DNA from: Welwitschia mirabilis
Lineage: Eukaryota; Gnetophyta; Gnetopsida; Welwitschiales
NCBI GenBank assembly: GCA_051453625.1
Contig: JBOZIK010000001.1
Location: forward strand, 42,244,260 to 42,270,858
Length of the DNA stretch: 26,599 nucleotides
Direction: 5' to 3'
The notes beneath the pieces were generated by a model that was given only the letters and a program-made list of their open reading frames with translations, was not told the DNA's origin and did no database searches. Shown here in pieces: positions 10,371 to 20,640 of this stretch (position 1 is the stretch's first letter; the number at the start of each line of letters is the position of its first letter). A program made the translations under genes and the position numbers.

Positions 10371-12060
10371 ATGATAAATTATGATATGAAATAAAATATT
10401 AGAGAGAGTGGTTGTTCCTTAAAGAAAACATCTAAGAAGATTTAATCGACTATAGAATTAACCCACGTACACATACCACAAGTACACAAGATATTTTAAA
10501 AATTTAACAAGAAGAAATTTCTACATTTATTATTTCAAAATTTAATTTTTCAAAAGAAATTTTTTTAAAAGATACTTTAGAATATAGTTTAGAAGAAAGT
10601 CATCTTATAAATATTTTAAATTCATTATAAAAATAAAAGCAAGTTTCTTCATCTAATCCCTTTATTGTTATTGGAACTGCTATAACTACATCCATAAATC
10701 CTAATGCTAATGTTAACTTTAGAGAACTTATATAAAATAAGAAACATAAAATCTAAACCCTTTTTAACTTACCTCTTAGTAATGATGTTAAGTTAAGAAA
10801 TTTAATCACCTATCCTATTTTTAATGGAGAAAATAATGAATAAATTTTATAACATATTATTGACATCAAATAATTAGTAGTTACTTTCAAAAATGGTGTG
10901 TATGGTTATTATTTCCACCACTCTAAAAGGAAAAGCTAAACTTTGGTTAAGAAATATTCCCCATAAAGTTTAAAAACATAGAATCAAATTCAAGAAGCAT
11001 TTATAAAGAGATTTAAGAGTGAAACTAAAATAAGAAAAAGAAATAAATAAATAACTAACTTCTAACAACAACCTAATGAGGATTATGCCTTCACCTATGA
11101 GCGATTTCTCATTGCATTACATTCTAATCCCATAGATGCATTTTCTCAAAAGAATTAGTAGATTACTTTTATAGTGAACTTAATACCTAAACAAAATAAC
11201 TTATTGATTTTTCATGTGGAACAAATTTAATAAATCTCACATTAGAAAATTCATAGAAGGTGTTGGAGGAATTAGTATAAGTAAGTTAGATATGGCCTAA
11301 ACCCTTATCTAAAGAAAATCATATAGTAGGTCAAATTATAAAAGACCTTAAAGAGTTTAAACAAAAGAAAAAAAAGTAAAAACAGAGAAGAAACCACTAG
11401 TGTTATTAAGGATTTCACTATAACATTAGAGAAATACATACAAATAATCTTATATGCTAAGATGACAATAGAAAAAAAGTGTATTTGTACTTTCAACTTG
11501 TGATTTATGTGAAGATAACTACCAGGTGATGAAAGCTTGTCCTTTACTAGTCAAATATCTTTAAACTTTATAAATCAAAATCAAAACCAAAATCAAAGTC
11601 AGAATCAAAAGCAAAATAATTTTTAACCTAGGATGAATAGACAATCAAATTTAGAACAAACCTAAAAACTTTTAAGTAAATCATTCTAATTTCCAACCAT
11701 TTAGAAATAAATTTGAGAATGCAAATTTCCAACTAAATAACTCTAATTATCAAGCAGATACATCAAACTTACAAAACCAAAATGATCTACTTAGGAATTC
11801 GATTGATGAGTTAAGAAAATTTCAAAAAAAAAAAATAAAATCAAACATTGAAAATCTTGTTAATGTTCTACAATAAACTATGCTTGCTAATCAAATACCA
11901 CAAGGGTTACTTGTAAAGAAACCTTTACCAAACCCCAAAAAAGTTAAGGAACATTGTAAGGTTATAATAAGAAGTGAAAACGATGTAAAACCTCTTATCC
12001 AAGAGGCTTTAACATCTCAAAGTGATAAAAATAATAAAAATAATGAGGAAGGATAAGATA
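10371..12060 (+). pseudogene. Element B gag, decayed
   Basis: The start is placed at the ATG at 10371 because the sequence around it (GAGCATGCTGGAACATG) matches the gag start of C. The frame is soon lost to indels. Recognisable blocks, in different frames, are TLKGKAKLWLRN (about 10,921), EELVDYF-like sequence (about 11,150), DFSCGTNLINLTLEN (about 11,205), and a zinc knuckle CDLCEDNYQVMKAC at 11,499-11,540 in which the His of CX2CX4HX4C is now Gln. A Gln/Asn-rich linker (NQNQNQNQSQNQKQNN) follows near 11,575, then a long piece, interrupted by stops, reading VKEHCKVIIRSENDVKPL. The product would be the nucleocapsid/capsid precursor in cytoplasmic virus-like particles. Numerous stops rule out function. 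Confidence 0.75.
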
Positions 12061-13034
12061 TTAAAATTTTATAAAATCATTCTTTCCCTTCTTCTTTAAA
12101 TGATAATAGAAAATTGTATTCTCAATAAAAAGGTAAGAATCCTATTACCACTTAGCTTGAAAGATGTAATAATAATCCTACATTTAATAACCTTCTTAAA
12201 TCTTTAATGCAAAATGTAAGCATAAATTTACCTTCTTGAAAGCTTTTACAAGAGAATCCTAAATATTATAAGTTGTGGAAAGATTTGATTAAAAGAAAAT
12301 AAAAGAAAACTATACCTAGTAAATTCTTATTAGCCTAATTCATTACCAGCTTAGTCTTACAAAAATGTCCAAATTTTAAATATTTATGAATGGTAACCAT
12401 TAGTGTTACTTTAGAAGAGAATAAAAGAATAAAGAAAGTCTTGATAGATATAGGATAAAGTATTAATATTATCCCTTTGCACATTTTTTAATGACTTGGA
12501 TTGAAAAGTAAAATTGAACCTATAAGGATTATTTTAAAATAAGCATATGCATTAGTAAAGAAATCTTTTGGGCATTATTAAAGACTTATAGATTTAAATA
12601 AAAGAAGAATTCTATTCTATAGATGTGGTTGTGATTAAAGTTGAGTATAACATTGGTTATCCATTACTTCTAGGTAGAGCTTTTTGTGTAATAATCCATT
12701 GTATTATTAATACCAAAACAAGAATGATGGAATGTCACTTAGTAAATAAGAAGTTTGTAATAAGAGTATTTGATACTCCTGAAAAGGATTTAAATGATAA
12801 ATTGAATGTTGAAGAAGAGATTAAATCTAGTTTACCATTACAACATCATCCACTTGCAGAAAGATGGTCAATGCTTTGTAAGCTAACTTTAGATAATTTA
12901 AAAATTTTTAATGATGATCAACTTGATTATGATCATTTAGAAATTGACTATTTTTATCAAGAGAGCAAAAAAATGGAAACTATAAATTTTACAAAAGTTT
13001 AAGATTTGAGAAAAACTAAGATTTCTTACTTTGA
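12061..13034 (+). pseudogene. Element B protease region with 125-codon open remnant
   Basis: This is the retropepsin domain of an Athila-like polyprotein. The catalytic motif appears at 12,447 as DIG followed by a stop and SINIIPLHIF, where D has DIGAS. The C-terminal half is open at 12,625-13,002: YPLLLGRAFCVIIHCIINTK corresponds to the PIILGRPF block and flap-distal strand of this family, followed by the RVFDTPEKDL block. Past the protease the frame enters an acidic linker (NDDQLDYDHLEIDYF) and ends at TAA 13,000-13,002 in a region homologous to C and D. The apparent ATG at 12,625 is a GTG/GTT-rich internal position, not a real start. Two in-frame stops just upstream (KDL*I*) coincide with stops in C and D. 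Confidence 0.75.
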
Positions 13035-13260
13035 GGGTGGTCATCTAGTACTTCCATTTGGACGATAGTCTAAGACAATAATTAGTTTTGATGAAAATTT
13101 AATAGAAAATAAAAATTTGAATTTGAATCTGAAACCTTTATCCAATGGACTAAAATATATCTTCCTATTTAATGATCAAAATAAATCTTTAATAATAAAT
13201 GAGAATCTTTCCTCTTAATAAAATTTAATTTTAATGTCACTTTTGAAATCTAAGGTTAAT
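13035..13260 (+). pseudogene. Element B RT N-terminal fragment
   Basis: A block reading NLNLKPLSNGLKYIFL near 13,118 matches C (19,210) and D (24,040). It corresponds to the ELKPLP-HLKYAFL segment that opens RT in Athila-like elements. The rest of RT, RNase H and integrase are absent, so the element is truncated here. A hairpin of the GATGA/TCATC family (13,040-13,068, GGTCATC...GGACGATAG) marks the protease-RT junction, and this copy retains a CpG in the right arm. Confidence 0.7.
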
Positions 13261-13345
13261 GAGAATATTTAATAATAAATGAGAATCTTTAATTTTAATG
13301 TCACTTTTAAAATCTTTAATAATAAATGAGAATCTTTCCTCTTAA
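13190..13345 (+). repeat. Local three-copy repeat at the truncation point of element B
   Basis: The word TTTAATAATAAATGAGAATC occurs three times (about 13,190, 13,267 and 13,313). The word AATTTTAATGTCACTTTT occurs twice. The repeat lies exactly where homology to C and D stops, which suggests a slipped or repair-associated duplication at the deletion breakpoint. Confidence 0.65.
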
Positions 13346-14869
13346 TAACAAGTAACATCTTTCCATAGATGGGACTTACATAATTAATTATTGGGCTAAA
13401 CACAAAACAATAAAGCATGAAATAATGAAACACAAATTATGTGTTTTTTCTTCATTAATAAAATGTTTTTCATAATAAAACAGACTTCAAAAGTATTTAC
13501 CTATTTAAGTCAAACTATATAATTTAAAGAATAGTTAATTACTTTTGATTAAGCATAGTAACTATGAAAAAGTTGTTACATTTAAGAGTTATCTTTCTTC
13601 AAGGACTACATAAGCTATTTATTAAAGTAAATAAAAATATTTAATAAAGTGTTTGATTTGTATTAAAGGTATTTTTAATTTTCATTTTAATATGTTAAAT
13701 TAATTCTAAACATTATTTCTTTAATTTATTCCACTATTGAAGTATAAAGATATTAATATCATATTCTTTCATTTGTTACTAGAGAAAGTTGTTAATTTTT
13801 GAAAATCTAGAGTAAAAATTTTTGAACATAGATTTACACCTTAAATACATTATCCGTTACTATAAAGAGACTTAAAGCCTAAATTTCCTTGTTGCCTTAG
13901 TGTCAAGTACTTTAAAGATATTACTATTAACTCCAAAAAAATGTACCATTAAGAATTTGATTTTCAAACATGAGAAAGAAAACACTAAGAGACAAGATAA
14001 AAAGCAATAGAAATACCTAGATTTACTAGTTAAAAACTAAACTTATTTGAATATTTAAATACTAAGAAAAGGAAAAAATAATTTAACCTATATATTCCTA
14101 AGTTTAATAAAGAACATTATGAGGTTAAAAGATATAGATAAATTTTCACTTATTTATCACTTATTTATCATTGGATTACTTTTTTATGTGTGAGAATATG
14201 TGGGTACTTTTCCTACTACTACTTGTATAATGCCATGCTATAAATATAAATCATTCTTCCATGGTTATTTAAAAAATGAAATGGTTACTACATTTGATTA
14301 AAAATAAATATTTCTATAATGAATACAACATAGAAGAATAGAAACATGAAGCTAAGAATAGAGATCTCTACTATACATATTTATGAAAATTTCCTTTAAG
14401 AGTAATAATTTCTATTCATTCTTTTAAACTATACTACAAGCCCAACCCATTATTGAGTTTAAAAGATAAGAGAAAAATTGATGGATCACATTTCAAAATT
14501 TTTTAACAAAGAAATCCAATTATTATTAATAAGTTAGTTGGAAAAAAATAAGAACATGAAGGTTAATAAGTTTATTGCTTATTTAACATTGCTAGTATAA
14601 TTAATCACAAAGGATGTGTAATGCTTATTGTATTATGTAGAAATTTAAAGAAAAACTTCCAAAGCTTAGAAATATAAAATAGAACTTAAAAAAATCTTAA
14701 AAAATTATCAAGGAATAAACCTAGTTCTAAAGATAATAGTCAAAGAAGCACAAAGGATTAAGAAAACTTTAAGAAATTCCACAGAATTAATGAAGATAAT
14801 CTACATCAAGTATAAAGAATTAATAGAGAAGAGATTATAACCAACTACCTAAGAACTTTGATATGGTAC
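13346..14869. other. Unassigned AT-rich sequence between B and the inverted LTR
   Basis: No pol homology was found on either strand, so this is not simply the rest of B. Fragments near 14,640-14,830 are Lys/Asn-rich in one plus frame but carry no motif. It could be the eroded interior of the inverted element E, whose LTR lies to the right. Confidence 0.3.
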
Positions 14870-15448
14870 ATATTTATGCTTTAAAGTCTAAATTACATCA
14901 ATGTATCTTTACTACAAAACCTAAAAATTGAATATATATCTCTGCTTGCACAAAAGACACTTGTATAATGGAATGAACCCAAAATGTCATACTCTAGAGA
15001 AGACTTACAAACAAAGAATTAGAAAATTGATTTAACAAATTTGAAAATAAGGTTTGTAATTTCTAATTTCTTTAATTAAGAAAATAAATCAAGAATAATG
15101 CAAATGTAATGAATGCAATGGATGATAATAACATAAAATAAAATGTAATGCAATTGAATTAATGCAACCTAAATGCAAATATTAATTAAATTACGAATTT
15201 AAAATAACTTAGATTGATCCTTCTAATCCATATCAATTATAAATAATATTTTTAAATTGTAATTAATATAAACTATAAGGAATAAAGGAAAATTTTTGTA
15301 AGAAAAAGTGCTTCAATGCAAGAATCACACCCCAGTAATAAGGATAACACTCTTACAAGCTAAGACATATCCCTTTGCTCCTTTGATATCTAATTTGTTT
15401 CAAGGTTAACATTTATAAAAAAATTGTAAAATCTGAACTAAGGGGGTC

Positions 15449-15456
15449 TATTTATA
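15449..15456 (-). promoter_or_regulatory. TATA box of inverted LTR E
   Basis: The minus strand reads AACTATAAATAGACCCCC, homologous in context to the TATA box of element A LTR. Confidence 0.55.
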
Positions 15457-15560
15457 GTTTAGAATTGGTAGTTGATTATGGCAAAGGTTGTGATGTCAAA
15501 AGATGTAATCAAAACTAACTTTTAGTACAAGGACATTAATTTTTTTTAATAAATAACTAA

Positions 15561-15592
15561 CTATCATCCACTTGATGTCATTTAGATGATAG
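15561..15592. repeat. U3 hairpin CTATCATC / GATGATAG
   Basis: The arms at 15,561-15,568 and 15,585-15,592 are perfect 8-bp complements. It is one of two such hairpins within about 120 bases at the head-to-head LTR junction. Confidence 0.6.
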
Positions 15593-15664
15593 GATGAATG
15601 ATGGTGGAAACTACTTCTTAATGCTTGATACCTATCCAACTTCATTATTATTATATCATTCTAA

Positions 15665-15682
15665 CTATCATTTGGATGATAG
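15665..15682. repeat. Compact hairpin CTATCAT-TTGG-ATGATAG
   Basis: It has a perfect 7-bp stem with a 4-base loop. It corresponds to the eroded copy at 2,258-2,275 in element A LTR. An open frame that runs through this region (15,594-15,836) is rich in His, Tyr, Cys and Asp because it translates these motifs, and is not considered a gene. Confidence 0.6.
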
Positions 15683-15779
15683 TGTGGATAAGAGCTTAGA
15701 TCATTATAGATGCAATACATGTTGCTACCTAATAAATTATTTGCTAGCATGTCATTTGGGATGTTGTCTAGATAATGAT

Positions 15780-15957
15780 GTAGATGATGGTTCTAAAATC
15801 AATTATCACTCTTCTCATCTATGCCTTCAACAATAATATAACATTAAGTTCACTCCCATCTATATTGGTATGTTGTATTATGTAAAATCTGTATTTATCT
15901 ATGAATGATAGGATCTTCTTAAGAGCATAATCATTTACACAAATACACATTGCAATA
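15780..15957 (+). repeat. LTR 3' part (U5) of element C
   Basis: From about 15,790 the sequence aligns with the U5 ends of A (minus) and B. Shared words are the block before ACTCCCATCTATATTGGTATG and the ACACAAATACACATTGCAATA terminus, ending three bases before the primer binding site. Upstream, homology in the same orientation stops and inverted LTR sequence begins, so this LTR looks truncated or rearranged at its U3 side. Confidence 0.6.
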
Positions 15958-15960
15958 TCT

Positions 15961-15981
15961 TGGTACTATTGTGGGGGAAGG
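15961..15981 (+). other. Primer binding site of element C
   Basis: TGGTACTATTGTGGGGGAAG is the best-preserved 3' half (GGGGAAG) of the tRNA-Asp-type site TGGCGCCGTTGCCGGGGA among the three copies. Confidence 0.75.
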
Positions 15982-16410
15982 CTACTTAGATTTTAAGGAT
16001 TATTATTACTCAGGTAAGTGTTTGGATATCAGTTTATATATTTGCTTGTAATAGCACTATACATTTAGCTACAGTAGTGTAGGTATTTCTTTCCAGAGTT
16101 TCTATTTTGTGTTTGAAATAAATGCTTTGTTGTCTGCTTTATCATTCAGATGACTTACACTGATGATAGCCTATGTGCCTTGAGTTTTTTACTTTCTTAA
16201 AAATTATAATTTTTTATCATCTCCTCTATTGTCTAGATGATTCTGGAGAATGATAGTCTATTTTTAATGTTTTTAGTATTTGTTATTTTATGCTTCTCTT
16301 TTTCTACATCTTTTTTTGTTATGTCGTTTATGTTTTTTGTCATTCAAACATATCCTCTAGATGACACAGGGATGATACACACTAAACATAAAAATTGAGC
16401 ATGCTGGGAC
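15982..16410 (+). other. Untranslated leader of element C with two hairpins
   Basis: It aligns with the leader of B. Hairpin 1 (16,140-16,168) pairs TATCATTCAG with CTGATGATA, leaving one bulged base. Hairpin 2 (16,215-16,255) pairs TATCATCTCC with GGAGAATGATA around an inner TCTAGA palindrome. The leader ends with TGAGCATGCTGGGACATG, whose last ATG is the proposed gag start. Confidence 0.6.
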
Positions 16411-18130
16411 ATGGTAAAATCTGGTAAGAAAGAAAGATATAATAGAGAGTAGTTGTTCATCAAGGAAAACATCCGAGAAGGTTTGATTAACTTCAAATTT
16501 AAATCAGGTATGCACACCAAAGGTACATAAAGTTTTTTAAAATTTTCACAAGAATAAATTTCTTTATTTATTATTTCAGAATATGATTTTGCAAAAGAAA
16601 ATTTCTTAGATGATTGTTTAGAAGATAGTTTACAAGAAAATCATTTTTTAAATATGTCTAGTTCATTACAAAAGCAAAAGAAGGTCACTTTGCCTAATCC
16701 ACCCTTTTTTATTGAAATCCTTACAACTATGTTCATAAATCCTAATGTCAATGTCACCCTTAGAGAGCTTATAGCTCATAAAAAATGTAAAATCCAAACC
16801 CATTTTGATTTATCTCTTAGTGACGATGTTGAACTTAGAAATTTAAATGCTTACCTCATTTTTAGTGGTAAAAATGATAACAATCCTTTACAACAGACTG
16901 GTAACATTGAATAGTTAGTACTTACTTTCAGAAATGGTAAAAAAGAAATAAGTTATTAAACTTATATGGTAATTTTTCCCATCACTTTAAAAGGAAAATC
17001 TAAAATTTGGTTGAAAACAATTACATATAAGAGTCTAAAAATATAGATTCAAGTTTAAGAAGCTTTTATAAAGAGAATCATAAGAGAAACAATCATAAAA
17101 AAATATAAGAAAAAAGTAACTAACTTTCAATAATAGCCTAATGAAGATTATGCCTCCATCTATGAGATATTTTTTATTTCTTTACATTCGAATCCCATAG
17201 ATGCTTTTTCTCAAGAAGAATTAGTAGACTACTTTCATAGTGGATTTAATAGCCAAATTATGCAAATTGTTGATTTTTATTATGGAGGAAATTTAATGAA
17301 GCTTACATTAAAGAATGATTTGAGAGTGTTAGAAGAGTTAGGGAAAGTAAGTTGAACTTGGCCTAAACCCTCATCTACATAAAATCATATAGTAGGTCAA
17401 ACAATTAAAGATCTTAATGAAGTTAAGTAAGAGAAGAAGGAAGTAAAAATTGAAAAAGAACCTATCATTAAGGATTTCACCTCAACTTTAGAGAATTAGA
17501 TTTTCTTATATGCAAAGGTGGCAATAAAAAAGAGTGTGGTTGTAGTTCCAACTTGTGATTTATGTGAAAACAACTACCATTTAATAAAAAATAATCCTTT
17601 ATTACGAACTTATAAAGAAAAGATTTATGAAGATGTATGCACTTTTAATCAAAGGTCTCAAAACTTTAAAAATCAAATTTAGAACTAAAATCAAAATAAT
17701 TTTCAACCTACGATAAATGGATAATCAAACTTCTAATCTTTTAAAAACTAACTCAAAAACTTTCAAACAAATGTTTCTAATTTTCAACCATTTAGAAAAA
17801 TATTTAAGAATGCAAATTTCTAATTAAACAGCTTTAATAATCAAGCAAGCATATCCAACTTATAAAATCAAAGTAATCCACTTAGGAATTTTATTGATCA
17901 TATGAAAAAGATACAATAGAAAAAAATTCCAACATTGAAAATATTATTAGTGTTTAACAACAAAATATACTTGTTAATCAAAGATCACAAGGGTCACTTA
18001 CAACAAAAACATTATGAAATCCTAATGAAGTTAAAAAAGTTTGTAAGATTATGATAACAAGTAAAAATGATAGAAGACCTCCTACCCATGAGGCTTTAAC
18101 ATCTCAAAGTAATAAAAATGATAAGGGAGA
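16411..18130 (+). pseudogene. Element C gag, single frame broken by about 20 Gln-type stops
   Basis: The start ATG at 16,411 is chosen because homology to A and B begins there and the frame is the one used by the longest open piece (ATG 16,654 to TAG 16,912-16,914). The frame holds without indel to about 17,925. In order it carries VELRNLNAYLIFSG (about 16,828), FPITLKGKSKIWL (16,975-17,013), EDYASIYEIFF, EELVDYFHSGFNSQ, QIVDFYYGGNLMKLT (about 17,260), TWPKP, and the zinc knuckle CDLCENNYHLIKNN at 17,554-17,595, where the last Cys of CX2CX4HX4C has become Asn. A Gln/Asn-rich tail follows, with a frameshift near 17,925. About 21 in-frame stops (13 TAA, 7 TAG, 1 TGA) mostly lie where other copies or context suggest Gln. 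This is clearly Ty3/gypsy gag and clearly inactive. Confidence 0.85.
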
Positions 18131-19130
18131 ACAGTAAATAGAAATTTTTGAAAATCATTATTTCCATTCTCCTTTAAATAATTAAAAGGAAAATTCTTCT
18201 CAAGAAAAAGGTAAGAAACTTGCTGCCCCTTGGCTTGATAGATTAAATATTAATCCCACTTTTCATGAATAACTTAAAGCCTTAATGCAAAATATAAGCA
18301 TAAATTTATCATTTTGGAGATTTTGTAAGATAATCCTAAATATTCTAAGTTATGGATAGCTCTGATTAGGAGGAATCAATAATAAACTATACTTAGTAGA
18401 GTCTTTCTAGCCTAATTCATAAGTAACTTAGTATTATAAAAATGTTTAAATTTTAAGGATTCAAGGGTAGTAACTATTAGTATTAATTTAGAAAGAAACA
18501 AAAGAATAAATAAATCCTTAATTGATATAGAAGCAAGTATGAACATTATGTCCTTGCGTTTTTATTAATGAATTGCATTAAAAAGTAGAATAAAGCCTAC
18601 AAGGATTGTCTTAAAATTAGAAGATACATCTATAAGAAACCTGTATATGTGATTAAAGACTTATTAATTTAAATTAAAAAAGCATTATACCCTATTAGTG
18701 TGGTTGTTATTAAAGTTAAATATAATGGTGGTTATCCATTGCTTCTAGAAAGAGCTTTTTGTGCAATATTCCATTGTATTATAGATAGTAAAATAGGAAT
18801 GATGAAATCTCATTTAGGAAATGAAGAGTTCATAATAAGAGTGTTTGATGCTACAGAAAAAGATTTAGATGATGATTTGAGTATTGAAGAAGAGAATCAA
18901 GCATGTTTATTTCTATAACATGAACAAAGATGATCAATGCTTCATGATCTAACTTTGGTTAATCATGCATTTGAAGTAGACAATTTGAAAGCTTTTAATG
19001 ATGATTAATTTAATTTTGAAAATTAAAAACTAATTATTTTAATTAGAAGATTAGAAATACTGAATCTCTCAACTATGTAGAAGTTTGAGATTTGAATAAA
19101 ATAAAGATTTCTTATTTTGAGGGAGATTGT
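18131..19130 (+). pseudogene. Element C protease region
   Basis: The retropepsin active site at 18,524-18,538 reads DIEAS: the Gly of DIGAS has become Glu by one G-to-A change. The C-terminal half is open at 18,700-18,918 (YPLLLERAFCAIFHCIIDSK, then EEFIIRVFDATEKDLDDDL), closely matching B and D. A TAA ends it at the position where B still has CAA (LFL-stop-H versus LPLQH). The GTG GTT GTT codons before the apparent start are internal. Upstream the linker between gag and protease (about 18,130-18,480) carries many stops but aligns with B and D. Confidence 0.75.
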
Positions 19131-20090
19131 TCACTACTGACGTCTAGATGATACTTTGAGATGATGGTTAGTTTTCATAAAAAATTATTAAAAAATAAAA
19201 ATATAAATTTGAATCTAAATTTAAAATCTTTACCCAATGGATTAAAATATATCTTTCTATGTAATGATCAGAACAAACCTATGATAATAAACAAAAATAT
19301 ACCACCTTAATAAGAATCAATCTTAATCTTACTTCAAAAAGCTAANNNNNNNNNNCCTATTAGACAACCCCAACGTAGACATAACCCAGCCCTTAAACAA
19401 GTCATAAAAGATGTAATCACTAAATTAATGAAATTTAGGAGTGGATTAGCTTTTTAATGGTACTTTCTAAGAAAGGTAGAAAACCAAGGATGTGAATTGA
19501 TTTTACAAAATTAAATAAAGTAATAAAAAATATCATTTTCATTTATATTTTCTTGATCATATACTTGATAGAATTCAAGGATATTTTTTTTGTTATTTTC
19601 TTGATAGATGTAGTAATTAGGCTAAAAATACTTTTACTTTACCTTTTGATACTTTTACTTTTATATTCATATATTTTTGATTTTGCAATGCTCATGGTAC
19701 ATTTTTATGTGCAATGATGGGTGTTTTTTCTAATATGTTAGAGGATTCAATAGAAATTTTTATGAATGACTTCTCTATCTCTAATAAAATCTTTAAGAAA
19801 ATCTTAGAAAGATTAATAAAATCCTTGATAAATGCATTTCTAGTTGCATACATTTGAGTTGGGTAAAAAGTTTCTTTTTAGTTGATAGAGGAAATATTTT
19901 AAGTTATGATATTTTAGATAAGGGGATTAAAATGGACCTTGAAAATATTGGTATCATTAAAAATCTAACTCCTCCAACAAATGCAAAACAAGTTTGATCC
20001 TTTCTTATTCATTCTAGTTTTTATCATCTGTTTATTTAAGATTATGAAAAAAATTATGAAACTTTCACTTATTACTAGCAAAAAAGATAA
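19131..20090 (+). pseudogene. Element C reverse transcriptase, decayed, catalytic Asp lost
   Basis: RT starts with NLKSLPNGLKYIFL (about 19,215) and contains RHNPALKQVIKDVITKLM after a 10-N gap. The core survives in shifting frames: YFLD (about 19,595), TFTLPFDTF (about 19,632), NAHGTFLCAMMGVFSNMLED (about 19,687) and FMNDFSIS (19,759-19,782). The latter is the FMDD catalytic box with its first Asp changed to Asn (GAT to AAT). LSWVKSFFLV and the thumb/connection segment follow. The gap at 19,346-19,355 hides more than 10 bases, because element D has about 85-90 bases there. Confidence 0.8.
19346..19355. other. 10-N assembly gap inside element C RT
   Basis: Comparison with D (about 24,186-24,272) shows that roughly 85-90 bases, encoding the segment before the NP.LKQ block, are missing between the flanks. 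Confidence 0.7.
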
Positions 20091-20640
20091 ATTTAACTAA
20101 AATGAATCTTATCAGCTTGCTTTTAATAAACTTGAACATAAAATATCTTCCACTTCTATTATAATAAGACTTGATGGGAATAAAAATTTTGAGTTAATGT
20201 GTGATGCTAGTAATTTTTCTATGAGAGAGGTACTTAGTTAAAAGTATAAAAATGATTTTAGAGTTATATCTTATCACAGTATGACTCTGTTTAAAGCTAA
20301 AATAAATTGTACTACTACAAAGAAAGAAACGTTAGCAATTATCTTTTGTCTTGATATACTTAGACATTATCTTTTAGTTTTTTATACAAATGTTTATATT
20401 AACTATGTTGAAATTTAATACATTATGACAAAAAAAAAGATTCAAGTAATAGACTAATTATATGAATCCTCCTCATGTAAATATTTAATTTGAGCATCAT
20501 TGATAAAGGAAGAAAGCATAATAGTATTTCTAATTATTTGTCTTATATTTTTTTCTTTTTGATGAGCTTATGATTGATGATTCTTTTCTGGATGAATAAC
20601 TTTTTTTTATATCTTCTACTTATTCTCCTCATTAGTATGC
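20091..20640 (+). pseudogene. Element C RNase H
   Basis: One frame reads FELMCDASNFSMREVLS-stop-KYKNDFRVISYHS from about 20,188, then INCTTTKKETLAIIFCLDILRHYLL and FYTNVYINYVEIQYIMTKKK. This is the RNase H domain of Ty3/gypsy polyproteins, with the first catalytic Asp in CDAS and the Glu of KKETLAI preserved. The TDHAAL block, expected to supply a later Asp, reads INYVEI. Stops occur at Gln sites. It runs into the ILSYIFFSF stretch that corresponds to ANHLSCL in D. Confidence 0.8.

Larger units (their letters stand above)
14870..15600 (-). repeat. Inverted LTR (E), same family as A, B and C
   Basis: In plus orientation this region runs parallel to element A LTR, meaning it is on the minus strand. 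Shared features are an AATAATGCAAAT / TGTAATG-rich stretch near 15,090, a TATA box at 15,449-15,456, and a U5 block near 14,985 containing the complement of GACATTTTGGGTTCATTCC. Its U5 end near 14,875 reads CATAAATATGTACCATATCA on the minus strand, close to the U5 end of B, and is followed by a weak primer-binding-site-like sequence. No gag was found beyond it, so it may be a solo LTR or a heavily decayed element. Confidence 0.55.

Noticed and set aside
15594-15836. 80-codon ORF rich in His, Cys, Tyr and Asp
   Set aside because: It translates the hairpin-rich LTR junction. Its composition comes from the TATCATC/GATGATAG words, and no homologue exists in the other LTRs.
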